From Zerene cesonia (taxonomy: Eukaryota > Arthropoda > Insecta > Lepidoptera > Pieridae), in contig NC_052113.1 in NCBI RefSeq assembly GCF_012273895.1, forward strand, positions 5,198,195-5,262,194: a stretch of DNA of 64,000 nt. The letters run 5' to 3'. This document shows, one piece after another, positions 43,600-57,300 of this stretch. How positions within the stretch are numbered: the stretch's first letter is position 1; each line of letters opens with the position of its first letter. The position numbers and the translations under genes were made by a program. A model generated the notes under the pieces. That model searched no databases, was not told the DNA's origin, and saw only the letters and a list, made by a program, of their open reading frames with translations.

Positions 43600-45646
43600 A
43601 TTGTGCATTACACATTAGCGTCGGTGAGCATTATTATCCAGATCGAATGTAGACATCCATATGTAGGTAATGATGAGAATCAGTCGTGGGAGCGAGCGCG
43701 CCTGTCCACAGTCATTTGTCATCGCCAGTTCCTGTCACTTCGTCTGTACCGCATGCTTTCTGATATTCTGCAATTACCTTTTAAAGTCAGCTAAATTGCC
43801 GATCCTACAATTATTAATGAAGAATTCAAATAATGTCACCAACGTGGCACTTAAATGAAGATTTACTACGTTAACTTGAATCGAGATATTACGAACAGAA
43901 TATTTTTAAATGCAGCACATTAATTAGCAATTTGAAGGAATATCACATGTTTCAATAATTTTTTAATTAATTTTGGGCATGATATTATATTAAAACAGTC
44001 TTGCTTAAATTCTCATTGAAAGTTGAAAAAAACACTTTGGACAATCGTTCCAGTTCATTAAATTTATTATTGAAATCATAATATTAACTAAACTGTTGAT
44101 GTCTCGAATTTCAAGCGAGTCAAGCCAACCGAAAACAGCATATTAATAACGTTCATCATCATAAAATACAAAAAAATGTATACATATATGTCATTCATAC
44201 AATTTCCACATGTGCGGATAGTTTTCGCGACAGATGGCTATGAGTCACTAACCTGCTGCCACCAATATTTATTTCCACTATTATCAGATTACGCTATCAT
44301 TAAATATTAACGGCCGATAATATCCTAATTAAAATGTCATCCTCACTTTGATCGAACCAAGTTAATATTTTTATGTAACTAATTTCAAATGTTATTCGTG
44401 TTTGCAAGATGTAAGTATGATGTGAACTCGGTGCATTATACCGCATACGATATATAAATATAAACGTGATTATGACAATATTCTAAAATATGTTTTCCTA
44501 TGCCATAGATCACTTTCGACGTAGACAATCAAACTGAATAACGGTTCGAGAAGACACTAAAACTAACGGAAATCAAATTGAATACAACTCTAGGATAAAA
44601 TATTACATAGGGTCATAGGACATTTTGCAAATTAGCATCGAAACTTAAATCGGTATAAACATGACATCAGTCGGTATATCTTTAAAGCTCAAAGCAGGAA
44701 TGACATCATCAATTTAAGAAATGGAATTGAATTGCCAATGTGACGGGCATGTGATGAACGTGTCATGAAAAAGATTACGTCGCATTCGCAAGCCACTGAA
44801 CGGGCTAAAGTTGCTTTGCAAATGGTTCGTATAATCTGATTATTTATTACAACTCTTCATAAATATTTTGACAGCATTGTTATGTTCCCTTTGTCGGCTG
44901 TCGGTCCATAATGCGTGATTATTATGCAGAACTTTTGTTTATCAATCATGAATTCTTGATGATTGTTAATACATCTTATTTATTATTCAGGTAAAAGAAC
45001 ATTTCATTTCTTTCCTATACACATTCACATATTAAAAAGTAATGTTGTTTATTGACTGCTACCAAAACATATGCGATACAATTTTTTTAGCATATTTATT
45101 AGCATAAGTGATTTTTTTCGAATGAAAATTCATAAAAAAATTATAAGTAATCTTTTTTGTAATTCAAAACCATGTCTGGATCAGAGTAATAAGTATGATT
45201 CTATAATTAGTGTCGTCACTATTATATAAAAACTAGTAGGTATAGCACTCGTTATTATACATTTAGACATGGTTATATAAACCACTATTGTTAACGTCAC
45301 TGTACGGATATTTAGATAAATGCATACAATACGTAGGTATTTACAAATCATTATTACGCGTTTAACTTGAACATTTTAAAGAAAACTCGAGAAAATTAAA
45401 GTGACGTTTACCTATTTCAATATAAAACAAACGGAGTTAGTTTAAAATTATGGGGTTGTCAGGTGTCTCTATCAAATCAAATTAGAATAACTCTATTATA
45501 GAAATACCCTTAAAAGTACTCAAATAAAAGTTGTTTCAAAAGTAATATCATCTGCAAACAATTAAATAAAAAGAAAATTTAATAGAATCTGTAGTCTAAC
45601 GTAACATTGGGATGGAAATTACAAATTTTCTTCATTCATTTATATA
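43600..45646. other. Non-coding stretch to the contig edge
   Basis: AT-rich; no gene, RNA or clear repeat seen. Confidence 0.5.
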
Positions 45647-46646
45647 NNNNNNNNNNNNNNNNNNNNNNNNNNNNNNNNNNNNNNNNNNNNNNNNNNNNNN
45701 NNNNNNNNNNNNNNNNNNNNNNNNNNNNNNNNNNNNNNNNNNNNNNNNNNNNNNNNNNNNNNNNNNNNNNNNNNNNNNNNNNNNNNNNNNNNNNNNNNNN
45801 NNNNNNNNNNNNNNNNNNNNNNNNNNNNNNNNNNNNNNNNNNNNNNNNNNNNNNNNNNNNNNNNNNNNNNNNNNNNNNNNNNNNNNNNNNNNNNNNNNNN
45901 NNNNNNNNNNNNNNNNNNNNNNNNNNNNNNNNNNNNNNNNNNNNNNNNNNNNNNNNNNNNNNNNNNNNNNNNNNNNNNNNNNNNNNNNNNNNNNNNNNNN
46001 NNNNNNNNNNNNNNNNNNNNNNNNNNNNNNNNNNNNNNNNNNNNNNNNNNNNNNNNNNNNNNNNNNNNNNNNNNNNNNNNNNNNNNNNNNNNNNNNNNNN
46101 NNNNNNNNNNNNNNNNNNNNNNNNNNNNNNNNNNNNNNNNNNNNNNNNNNNNNNNNNNNNNNNNNNNNNNNNNNNNNNNNNNNNNNNNNNNNNNNNNNNN
46201 NNNNNNNNNNNNNNNNNNNNNNNNNNNNNNNNNNNNNNNNNNNNNNNNNNNNNNNNNNNNNNNNNNNNNNNNNNNNNNNNNNNNNNNNNNNNNNNNNNNN
46301 NNNNNNNNNNNNNNNNNNNNNNNNNNNNNNNNNNNNNNNNNNNNNNNNNNNNNNNNNNNNNNNNNNNNNNNNNNNNNNNNNNNNNNNNNNNNNNNNNNNN
46401 NNNNNNNNNNNNNNNNNNNNNNNNNNNNNNNNNNNNNNNNNNNNNNNNNNNNNNNNNNNNNNNNNNNNNNNNNNNNNNNNNNNNNNNNNNNNNNNNNNNN
46501 NNNNNNNNNNNNNNNNNNNNNNNNNNNNNNNNNNNNNNNNNNNNNNNNNNNNNNNNNNNNNNNNNNNNNNNNNNNNNNNNNNNNNNNNNNNNNNNNNNNN
46601 NNNNNNNNNNNNNNNNNNNNNNNNNNNNNNNNNNNNNNNNNNNNNN
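45647..46646. other. Assembly gap (1000 N)
   Basis: Exactly 1000 N; the contig to its right starts inside a SINE. Confidence 1.
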
Positions 46647-46722
46647 ATGGCCTGAACCCTCATAGGAGGCCTGTGTCCCAGCAGTGGGAACATATATGGG
46701 CTGATGATGATGATGATGATGA
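46647..46722 (+). repeat. 3' end of a SINE at a contig edge
   Basis: ATGGCCTGAACCCTCATAGG, then AGGCCTGTGTCCCAGCAGTG, ending in GCTGATGATGATGATGATGA. It is the same family as 16490-16790. The 5' part is hidden in the gap. Confidence 0.9.
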
Positions 46723-46794
46723 AGCACACGTAAGTAATTGTTAACACCAATCCACTATACAAATAAATGTGAATATTCTTATAATTATTGTTAT

Positions 46795-47008
46795 CTACTA
46801 TATAAAAATAAGTCGGGTTTTCCTTCCTGACGCTATAACTCCAGAACGCACGAACCGATTTCCACGGTTTTGCATTCGTTGGAAAGGTCTTGGGCGTCGT
46901 GAGGTTTATAGAAAAGAAAATTCCGGAAAAATTTCAACAGAAAAGCGGGAAAAACGAAGCCATCTGGTGGCGAAACGGAGTTCGCCGAGTTTGCTAGTAA
47001 TATATAGA
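46795..47008 (+). repeat. Retroposon tail (copy A)
   Basis: TACTATATAAAAATAAGTCG, CGCACGAACCGATTTCCACG, CATCTGGTGGCGAAACGGAG and TTCGCCGAGTTTGCTAGTAA are the landmarks of a common lepidopteran retroposon end. The 119-codon frame over it (46769-47128) is not a gene. Confidence 0.75.
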
Positions 47009-48265
47009 TTAAATCAAAACTCGCCCGCCAAATTTAAAAGATGCGTCATCTTTCAATCGTTTAAAAATCGAAAGCATTGTTTTTTTTTTTATTTAATGGC
47101 TTGGTTAGAATTTTTTCTCAAATTATAACGTATAAAAATTAAGATTTAGTAGTGCTATAATTTCTAAATTTTATTTGACTTAATTATTAAAATAAGGATT
47201 AATATTTTAGAATTTATTACGCATCAATGAATATGATGTAACCATGGTATTTTTGTTATTTATTATCTGTACACTATAAATGTTTTAAACGTTTTCTTCG
47301 CTGTTGACGCAACGTCTTTGATTTAGATTAAGTACAAAACAGCATTAATTGTTTAAAGCAGATTTATAACGTTGCAAACTATGAACAGAACAACTTTAAA
47401 GTAACCCTACAATGATAAATGTTTCACGAGCGCTGACAGTTGTTTTAACAGTTGGAATTTTATTATTAATTAAAATTAAATGGTCGTCACGATTTTATGC
47501 GAATTAATATTATATTTCATTTAAGTAAGTAAACTTATGTGTAAACAGACCTTGTTATTTAAATTAATGGGAACGATTATTATACTTGTTTAAATTACGC
47601 AGATTTATAAATTAACATTCAAATTTTGCGTCGAAGATAGATAATTAATTATTCCTAATTCAATAAATATTAAGACTGCATTTTCTCTTTTCGAGAATTG
47701 CTTAAATGTTACAATTTATGACGTGAAACACATTGTATTTTCATTTGCACACAGAACTAATACATTATTATACTTATAGGTTTTTTATACCGCGTTCATT
47801 ACAAAACAAATGAATAAAAGTGAGTAATTATTGATAGGTACACGTGCACAATTATAACTAATAGTTTAGCACCTGAAGAGCAACCCAAGTGAGACTACAA
47901 GTTAACAAGTTACATTTACATACCGCACTCGGCAGTGGACATCTAAAAATAAAAGTTGCGAGTGTTGAAACGTAGAAATATTCAGGTAGTTATACCTTTA
48001 AGGATTAAATCGCAAATCTACGCCTGATCAAATAGATACCGTTTACATTAAAGCATATAATTTACAAGTTTGTACTATAATGATTTAGAAATGTTATAAC
48101 ATCGATTATTTACGTTAACTTTACTTATCGAATACGGTATACAATTATGTAAGTAATTGAATTTCTATTTCGTCACGTTATAAAGTACCTAATACATTGT
48201 TCATACTGATTCGGTATTAGAGAGATCACTATCAGATGTCTTGGATCGATAAGGTGGCCCGGTCT

Positions 48266-48275
48266 CTATAAATAG
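48266..48275 (+). promoter_or_regulatory. CTATAAATAG: TATA-box or MEF2-type site
   Basis: The decamer fits both a strong TATA box (TATAAATA then GGCG) and the MEF2 consensus YTAWWWWTAR. It is identical in the second haplotype at 55632-55641. No gene follows that I can recognise. Confidence 0.25.
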
Positions 48276-51200
48276 GCGTTACTGTTATCTCCTTCTCGTA
48301 ACTATTTAATTAACCTCACTCCACGAGTGCACTGATAACCGTCGAGATGTGTTGCGTGAGAATTTATTGATCTTTACGTCAATTGAGTAAACAATAATCT
48401 TATTCAATAAAGATGCTAAAAGAAGTTGCTATTCCTTACCAGCGCTGAATTTAAACGAACTTACGATATTAATAGATTGCGCCGAGATATATTTCATGGT
48501 GCATAATTTAATAAGGAAGGAGGGTGCGACGGCGCTTAGATAAGGATGCGACAATCACGCCTCGTTTTACAATATAAGTGTCAACGCGTCCGTTTATTCA
48601 TTCAATTGAAAATAATCAAACTAAAAAGACGGTTAAATTAATACGTCTCGACTTGCAATCGATCATTGCAAAGATTCTCTTTCTTCGACTGCGATCGCTG
48701 CCAAAATAAAAGCCATTATTCAACTCGTCACAACCCTTTACACTCACTCCGCCGCGTTATATGCGATATACCAGAGTTAAATATCCGTAAAAAAATGATC
48801 TGCGAGATGATTTAGGCATATAAAGTGAGGCGAGACATCTCGTAACCTTCTGCCTTGTTCTCGGAACCATTGGCCAGGCGCCAGAAGCGCCTCGCCAGGG
48901 AAATGAAGTATTGGCGACGCTCGTCTTGTACTTCTTTCTCGATCTCTTTATGGAAATTCGTACCAAATATACATGCACTTGTTTAATTTTAAATCGTCCA
49001 ATATCGATAAATTTGCCAAAATCACCGCGATCTTACTTGAATAATATGTTTTTAAGTAATAATGTATCCAATTTAATACAAAAACAAAAATTCAAGTGTG
49101 TCATTTAAATAACTTTCGAGCCCACTTTGAGGAGAGCGCATAATAATATTGCAAATATATTATGTTACTCTTGAGAAACTGTTGATGCAAAACTGGTAGC
49201 GCTACCTAAATACAAAACATAGCTTCCATCTGTAATCTCCGGAGCATCGCATGCATGACCTCACGGCTAGAACTGTATTGTCATGTCATAGATCACGATA
49301 TGTATGACTTACAAGTCATAGAGAGAGGTACGTGGCCACCTCACTGAACGTGTTTACTTCACATAAATAATCCTCGAAACAAGTTCACATTTTGAATGGA
49401 ATGAAACCCGATTATTCTGTTATAAATTTTATGACACCCTATACCCATTACTTACCAAGAAATGAGTATATACCGAATATTTCACTATCTGCAATTGTTG
49501 AAAACAATTCCCACACTACATCCTTCTTGTTACGCATAAGTACAGGAATATGCATGAGTTAAACAAATCGTTTAATTAACTTTACCACTGTACCAAGAAA
49601 TACGCTCCCATCTAAGGTGTAGCTACAAACAATTTATCGTGTGACAATCCATTATTTATTTTATCGGCGTCTCGTTTCTTACAGAAAACTACATACGTCT
49701 GAGATTTATAAAAATTAATGAAGCACTACAGACCCCTCGTCTCTACAAGTAATGGAGTGTAAAGAGAATCATTACGTGTTTATTGTATTACTGTTGCCTC
49801 TTGAGTCTTGATCGTAATAAGCAATAGAATAACGTCTGTGTCACATTTCCATTTTGAAACAAAAAAAAAATGAAAGTATTGTTTGAAATACATGTTTTTA
49901 TCATATTCATTATTATTAATAATTTTCCTTATAATATCTAGCTCGCTTCCTTCACGATGGGTGGCGTAGTTGATCTATCGGCACCGACGATTAAATCGAT
50001 GCGCAACGATAATTCTTATTAGCTACAAGAAACACCTGTTGGTGATATTCGATACACCCAGTTTTATATCATAATATGTATAAGAAGCAGAAACACCTGA
50101 CATTGAGCGTTTTTGTATCAAAATTTAAACAAAGATATAAGCAAATTAATTATGCAAGACTTCGTTTATTTTTAATCATTACTGGTCTGGTGCTATAATT
50201 ATTTATGCCGCGATACTTTGAGATTAATTGGCTAAATGTGCTTCACGTTATTGAATATAATTCAGTGACATTTGACAAAAAGTGTTTTTTTTTTTTATAT
50301 CTGCTTAAATTGAGTTATTAAATTTACCGTATGACAGTGGTTGATAAGTTTATTTATTTATCCCGCAAAATAATTATCATTATGATGATTATAACTGGGT
50401 TTTTGAAAAGATAAATAAAACAGTCTCTGTCCTGTAAACTGAGGCTTCTTCCTTAATAAAACGCATATTTCGAAATGCTATAGAAGAAATACAATGAGAA
50501 TATTTAAGTTTGTATAAAAATGTTTTCAAATACTTTTTTAAAAGGTTAATTTATTTAACCTCTACACGATATATGAAAGGTTAAAAGTGGATAAAGTTTG
50601 TGTGCGACATTTTATACACAAATGGCGTGGCACAGTTAGTGTGAACATACGTATAACATTGATAGTGTCCAATCAAAACCGCTCGTGTAGGCTATGTGCC
50701 TAAAATGTACAATTTTTTCTGCAATCGAGGATCGATAATTATATTTTCCAACATCGTCATAAAATAACATCATAATACTTAATTAAATTCCTCTTTCATT
50801 TTCTGCACTATAAATAAATAATTGTCCATCAATAACCGATATCTCGCCTTACTTTATGAGTCAAGGTTATTTACTTATTATGGAATTTACATACCTTATC
50901 TTTTTTTAACAAATAGGACATAATTATTTACAATAAACTTGGTTAAACAATGCGAAATATGCTACGCAATGTTGACAACCTTATTTTTTCTTACTCTTCA
51001 ACTTATATGTGCCATTGTAGTGATTTTTAAATGTGATCTTTTTGCGAGTAATTGAATATGTATATGACAAATGATTATATATTGTTCTCGTAGTAGGTTT
51101 AATCCTTATGAGGTTAAAGGTTAGTATATTTTTTTAAATAAACAGCGAGATCTTAATATCGTATATATGTATAAACACATATGTTATGCTTTAAGACCGA

Positions 51201-52399
51201 CAAAGGCCTTTCATTAATGCCATAACACGAATTTTCTGATATGGACCTTTTACTGTGACCACGACGAATTGTGAGCTATTTTTACGCTAAATGATCGTTT
51301 TCTCTGGCAATGTGCGAATAAGTTTATATTGTTAGGCGCTCAAGTTTGAATTGATTCTATTTGTTTATTGAAAAGCGATTTATTTCTTTATACCTATACT
51401 ATATCATTGTTATCCTAGTTGCACTGATAACTGGCGCCTTCTGCGAGTATTGGTGACTGGTTCGTGTCGTTCAATGTATTTACATTCAAGTCATATGCAA
51501 ATTTTACTGATAAAATATATAGAAGAAAAAGATTATATTGACGAATGATTAGAGAGACATGATATATATCTAATGAAAATATACACAAAAGGTGTTTTAG
51601 TGTATAATATACCTAAGCGTGTAAAAAGGAAGACACATTCAATTTGAACTGGTAAATTCATAAAATTTATTGAACTCCTAGTGTTATGACATAACAAACA
51701 CGAATAAGCTACAACAAAATATAACTCTTTATAAAAATTTATCATTTAGATTATTATTTCAATTCCTTGCATCAACATTATATTTAATACAATGATGATG
51801 TAGCGCTGAAGTAAAAGTAACAAATTCTTGTCTATTTAAAAATAATAACCAAAATAATACACATTTTATGGCGATTATTTCATCACCTAATCGATTATTA
51901 TTAGCTAAATAACATTATATCTAGTTGCAAATAGTGGATAGCAGCCAAGATACTCCACAAAAATATCGCATATAATTTATTAAGATTCTTTCTACGAATA
52001 GTTGTAGAATGAGCGTATCACAGTTGCACCTCATAAAAACATAGAATATTTTTACAAAAATGAGTCGCCGTCCAGACACGAATTTAGATGGTGCATGATA
52101 CTTTTCAAGGTTTCTCTCGTAGGTATCTTCTAATGAATACATGTTTTATTACAACGCACGCATACGAAATATGTGCCCAAATTTTAGGATGCGTAACTCA
52201 GATGTATAATTAACAATCCCCCATTAAAGTCGATACTTATATCTCCCAAAAATAACTTCATTTATCACAAAGGCGCCGCATTTGAAGAGCGGCCACACAC
52301 CTATAACAATGTTATCAATCAGGTAACATGAATGCAAATTTTAATTGTGTACAGAGCGCGCCGATCCTGCGTGATATTATGATCGCAATACGTTTGAAC

Positions 52400-52950
52400 G
52401 ACAACGCATGCGACGCGGGCGGGGCGCAGCGCACGCACTGCGCCGGCCGACGGGGTGGGCTCAACCGCCAATTATGAATAAACTAGCTTTACTACTATGT
52501 TAATAAGACGTAAGATTTTTCCTTAGCGATTTCACCGACGCAAAACTTTCATTAATGGTTCTGTGTTTCGATTTTATCGGAATTAAAGAGTTTTCGATCG
52601 ATTAACGCGCTGATAATACCCAGCCGTCTGTGCATACTTTATATGAACCTATAAATTGCCAATACTTTAAGGACTTCCATGTAAGTAAGTTCTAGCAATA
52701 TACATAAACTCATTATGCGTTGGAACAGGAGAACTGCGCCCCTGGCGATGTACAGCGGAGCGGTAACGATGATAAACGCGCCCACCGACGCCGGCGATCA
52801 GATTCATTCTCCACACCTAGTTAGTAAAGTGTTCAATGAATTCACTCCGCTTACATGTAATGTTATGTTGTGTCATCGTCACCTCTCGCGGGCGGTCCTG
52901 TTCGACGATAAGTTCTCGTGGTGTTTCCTTTGATGGCGAAAGAGTATACG
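52400..52950. promoter_or_regulatory. GC-rich patch near the end of the duplicated contig
   Basis: ACGCGGGCGGGGCGCAGCGC and CTGCGCCGGCCGACGGGGTG at 52415-52460 are followed by a 72-codon + frame (52715-52933). The frame is intact in both haplotypes but has no recognisable domain. Its meaning is unknown. Confidence 0.25.
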
Positions 52951-53056
52951 ACGAGACGCGGGCCCGGCCTCGTTTACTGAGCTAAATATAATTTCGCTTG
53001 ATCATTTAATTATATGGAGATTAATGGGCGAGCAGAAATGCCAACATTTACGCTAA

Positions 53057-54056
53057 NNNNNNNNNNNNNNNNNNNNNNNNNNNNNNNNNNNNNNNNNNNN
53101 NNNNNNNNNNNNNNNNNNNNNNNNNNNNNNNNNNNNNNNNNNNNNNNNNNNNNNNNNNNNNNNNNNNNNNNNNNNNNNNNNNNNNNNNNNNNNNNNNNNN
53201 NNNNNNNNNNNNNNNNNNNNNNNNNNNNNNNNNNNNNNNNNNNNNNNNNNNNNNNNNNNNNNNNNNNNNNNNNNNNNNNNNNNNNNNNNNNNNNNNNNNN
53301 NNNNNNNNNNNNNNNNNNNNNNNNNNNNNNNNNNNNNNNNNNNNNNNNNNNNNNNNNNNNNNNNNNNNNNNNNNNNNNNNNNNNNNNNNNNNNNNNNNNN
53401 NNNNNNNNNNNNNNNNNNNNNNNNNNNNNNNNNNNNNNNNNNNNNNNNNNNNNNNNNNNNNNNNNNNNNNNNNNNNNNNNNNNNNNNNNNNNNNNNNNNN
53501 NNNNNNNNNNNNNNNNNNNNNNNNNNNNNNNNNNNNNNNNNNNNNNNNNNNNNNNNNNNNNNNNNNNNNNNNNNNNNNNNNNNNNNNNNNNNNNNNNNNN
53601 NNNNNNNNNNNNNNNNNNNNNNNNNNNNNNNNNNNNNNNNNNNNNNNNNNNNNNNNNNNNNNNNNNNNNNNNNNNNNNNNNNNNNNNNNNNNNNNNNNNN
53701 NNNNNNNNNNNNNNNNNNNNNNNNNNNNNNNNNNNNNNNNNNNNNNNNNNNNNNNNNNNNNNNNNNNNNNNNNNNNNNNNNNNNNNNNNNNNNNNNNNNN
53801 NNNNNNNNNNNNNNNNNNNNNNNNNNNNNNNNNNNNNNNNNNNNNNNNNNNNNNNNNNNNNNNNNNNNNNNNNNNNNNNNNNNNNNNNNNNNNNNNNNNN
53901 NNNNNNNNNNNNNNNNNNNNNNNNNNNNNNNNNNNNNNNNNNNNNNNNNNNNNNNNNNNNNNNNNNNNNNNNNNNNNNNNNNNNNNNNNNNNNNNNNNNN
54001 NNNNNNNNNNNNNNNNNNNNNNNNNNNNNNNNNNNNNNNNNNNNNNNNNNNNNNNN
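53057..54056. other. Assembly gap (1000 N)
   Basis: Exactly 1000 N separating the two near-identical copies. If they are haplotypes, this gap does not exist in the genome. Confidence 1.
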
Positions 54057-54132
54057 ATGGCCTGAACCCTCATAGGAGGCCTGTGTCCCAGCAGTGGGAA
54101 CATATATGGGCTGATGATGATGATGATGATGA
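54057..54132 (+). repeat. 3' end of a SINE at a contig edge (copy B)
   Basis: Same sequence as 46647-46722; the contig begins at the same base of the SINE. Confidence 0.9.
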
Positions 54133-54212
54133 AGCACACGTAAGTAATTGTTAACACCAATCCACTATACAAATAAATGTGAATATTCTTATAATTATTG
54201 TTATCTACTATA

Positions 54213-54365
54213 TAAAAATAAGTCGGGTTTTCCTTCCTGACGCTATAACTCCAGAACGCACGAACCGATTTCCACNNNNNNNNNNNNNNNNAAATTTCAA
54301 CAGAAAAGCGGGAAAAACGAAGCCATCTGGTGGCGAAACGGAGTTCGCCGAGTTTGCTAGTAATA
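54213..54365 (+). repeat. Retroposon tail (copy B) with a 16-N gap
   Basis: Same element as 46795-47008. Positions 54276-54291 are N and stand in for about 63 bases that copy A shows, so the gap size estimate is too small. Confidence 0.8.
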
Positions 54366-57300
54366 TATAGATTAAATCAAAACTCGCCCGCCAAATTTAA
54401 AAGATGCGTCATCTTTCAATCGTTTAAAAATCGAAAGCATTGTTTTTTTTTTTTTTATTTAATGGCTTGGTTAGAATAATTTCTCAAATTATAACGTATA
54501 AAAATTAAGATTTAGTAGTGCTATAATTTCTAAATTTTATTTGACTTAATTATTAAAATAAGGATTAATATTTTAGAATTTATTACGCATCAATGAATAT
54601 GATGTAACCATGGTATTTTTGTTATTTATTATCTGTACACTATAAATGTTTTAAACGTTTTCTTCGCTGTTGACGCAACGTCTTTGATTTAGATTAAGTA
54701 CAAAACAGCATTAATTGTTTAAAGCAGATTTATAACGTTGCAAACTATGAACAGAACAACTTTAAAGTAACCCTACAATGATAAATGTTTCACGAGCGCT
54801 GACAGTTGTTTTAACAGTTGGAATTTTATTATTAATTAAAATTAAATGGTCGTCACGATTTTATGCGAATTAATATTATATTTCATTTAAGTAAGTAAAC
54901 TTATGTGTAAACAGACCTTGTTATTTAAATTAATGGGAACGATTATTATACTTGTTTAAATTACGCAGATTTATAAATTAACATTCAAATTTTGCGTCGA
55001 AGATAGATAATTAATTATTCCTAATTCAATAAATATTAAGACTGCATTTTCTCTTTTCGAGAATTGCTTAAATGTTACAATTTATGACGTGAAACACATT
55101 GTATTTTCATTTGCACACAGAACTAATACATTATTATACTTATAGGTTTTTTATACCGCGTTCATTACAAAACAAATGAATAAAAGTGAGTAATTATTGA
55201 TAGGTACACGTGCACAATTATAACTAATAGTTTAGCACCTGAAGAGCAACCCAAGTGAGACTACAAGTTAACAAGTTACATTTACATACCGCACTCGGCA
55301 GTGGACATCTAAAAATAAAAGTTGCGAGTGTTGAAACGTAGAAATATTCAGGTAGTTATACCTTTAAGGATTAAATCGCAAATCTACGCCTGATCAAATA
55401 GATACCGTTTACATTAAAGCATATAATTTACAAGTTTGTACTATAATGATTTAGAAATGTTATAACATCGATTATTTACGTTAACTTTACTTATCGAATA
55501 CGGTGTACAATTATGTAAGTAATTGAATTTCTATTTCGTCACGTTATAAAGTACCTAATACATTGTTCATACTGATTCGGTATTAGAGAGATCACTATCA
55601 GATGTCTTGGATCGATAAGGTGGCCCGGTCTCTATAAATAGGCGTTACTGTTATCTCCTTCTCGTAACTATTTAATTAACCTCACTCCACGAGTGCACTG
55701 ATAACCGTCGAGATGTGTTGCGTGAGAATTTATTGATCTGTACGTCAATTGAGTAAACAATAATCTTATTCAATAAAGATGCTAAAAGAAGTTGCTATTC
55801 CTTACCAGCGCTGAATTTAAACGAACTTACGATATTAATAGATTGCGCCGAGATATATTTCATGGTGCATAATTTAATAAGGAAGGAGGGTGCGACGGCG
55901 CTTAGATAAGGATGCGACAATCACGCCTCGTTTTACAATATAAGTGTCAACGCGTCCGTTTATTCATTCAATTGAAAATAATTAAACTAAAAAGACGGTT
56001 AAATTAATACGTCTCGACTTGCAATCGATCATTGCAAAGATTCTCTTTCTTCGACTGCGATCGCTGCCAAAATAAAAGCCATTATTCAACTCGTCACAAC
56101 CCTTTACACTCACTCCGCCGCGTTATATGCGATATACCAGAGTTAAATATCCGTAAAAAAATGATCTGCGAGATGATTTAGGCATATAAAGTGAGGCGAG
56201 ACATCTCGTAACCTTCTGCCTTGTTCTCGGAACCATTGGCCAGGCGCCAGAAGCGCCTCGCCAGGGAAATGAAGTATTGGCGACGCTCGTCTTGTACTTC
56301 TTTCTCGATCTCTTTATGGAAATTCGTACCAAATATACATGCACTTGTTTAATTTTAAATCGTCCAATATCGATAAATTTGCCAAAATCACCGCGATCTT
56401 ACTTGAATAATATGTTTTTAAGTAATAATGTATCCAATTTAATACAAAAACAAAAATTCAAGTGTGTCATTTAAATAACTTTCGAGCCCACTTTGAGGAG
56501 AGCGCATAATAATATTGCAAATATATTATGTTACTCTTGAGAAACTGTTGATGCAAAACTGGTAGCGCTACCTAAATACAAAACATAGCTTCCATCTGTA
56601 ATCTCCGGAGCATCGCATGCATGACCTCACGGCTAGAACTGTATTGTCATGTCATAGATCACGATATGTATGACTTACAAGTCATAGAGAGAGGTACGTG
56701 GCCACCTCACTGAACGTGTTTACTTCACATAAATAATCCTCGAAACAAGTTCACATTTTGAATGGAATGAAACCCGATTATTCTGTTATAAATTTTATGA
56801 CACCCTATACCCATTACTTACCAAGAAATGAGTATATACCGAATATTTCACTATCTGCAATTGTTGAAAACAATTCCCACACTACATCCTTCTTGTTACG
56901 CATAAGTACAGGAATATGCATGAGTTAAACAAATCGTTTAATTAACTTTACCACTGTACCAAGAAATACGCTCCCATCTAAGGTGTAGCTACAAACAATT
57001 TATCGTGTGACAATCCATTATTTATTTTATCGGCGTCTCGTTTCTTACAGAAAACTACATACGTCTGAGATTTATAAAAATTAATGAAGCACTACAGACC
57101 CCTCGTCTCTACAAGTAATGGAGTGTAAAGAGAATCATAACGTGTTTATTGTATTACTGTTGCCTCTTGAGTCTTGATCGTAATAAGCAATAGAATAACA
57201 TCTGTATCACATTTCCATCTTGAAACAAAAAAAAAATGAAAGTATTGTTTGAAATACATGTTTTTATCATATTCATTATTATTAATAATTTTCCTTATAA

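Larger units (their letters stand above)
46647..53056. repeat. Contig duplicated at 54057-60413 (probable second haplotype)
   Basis: The whole contig, from its first base in the SINE to its last base before the gap, is repeated at 54057-60413 in the same orientation. By eye I count about 30 single-base differences plus a few small indels (T-run lengths; the segment near 52700 against 60060). That is about half a percent, the level of allelic variation. Both ends of this copy are gaps. No gene is recognised in it. Confidence 0.9.

Noticed and set aside
46769..47128. 119-codon + frame
   Set aside because: It lies over a retroposon tail and AT-rich flank; the frame is broken by the 16-N gap in the other copy and no domain is visible.
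52715..52933. 72-codon frame intact in both near-identical copies
   Set aside because: The copies are probably alleles, so shared intactness is not evidence of selection; no recognisable motif.
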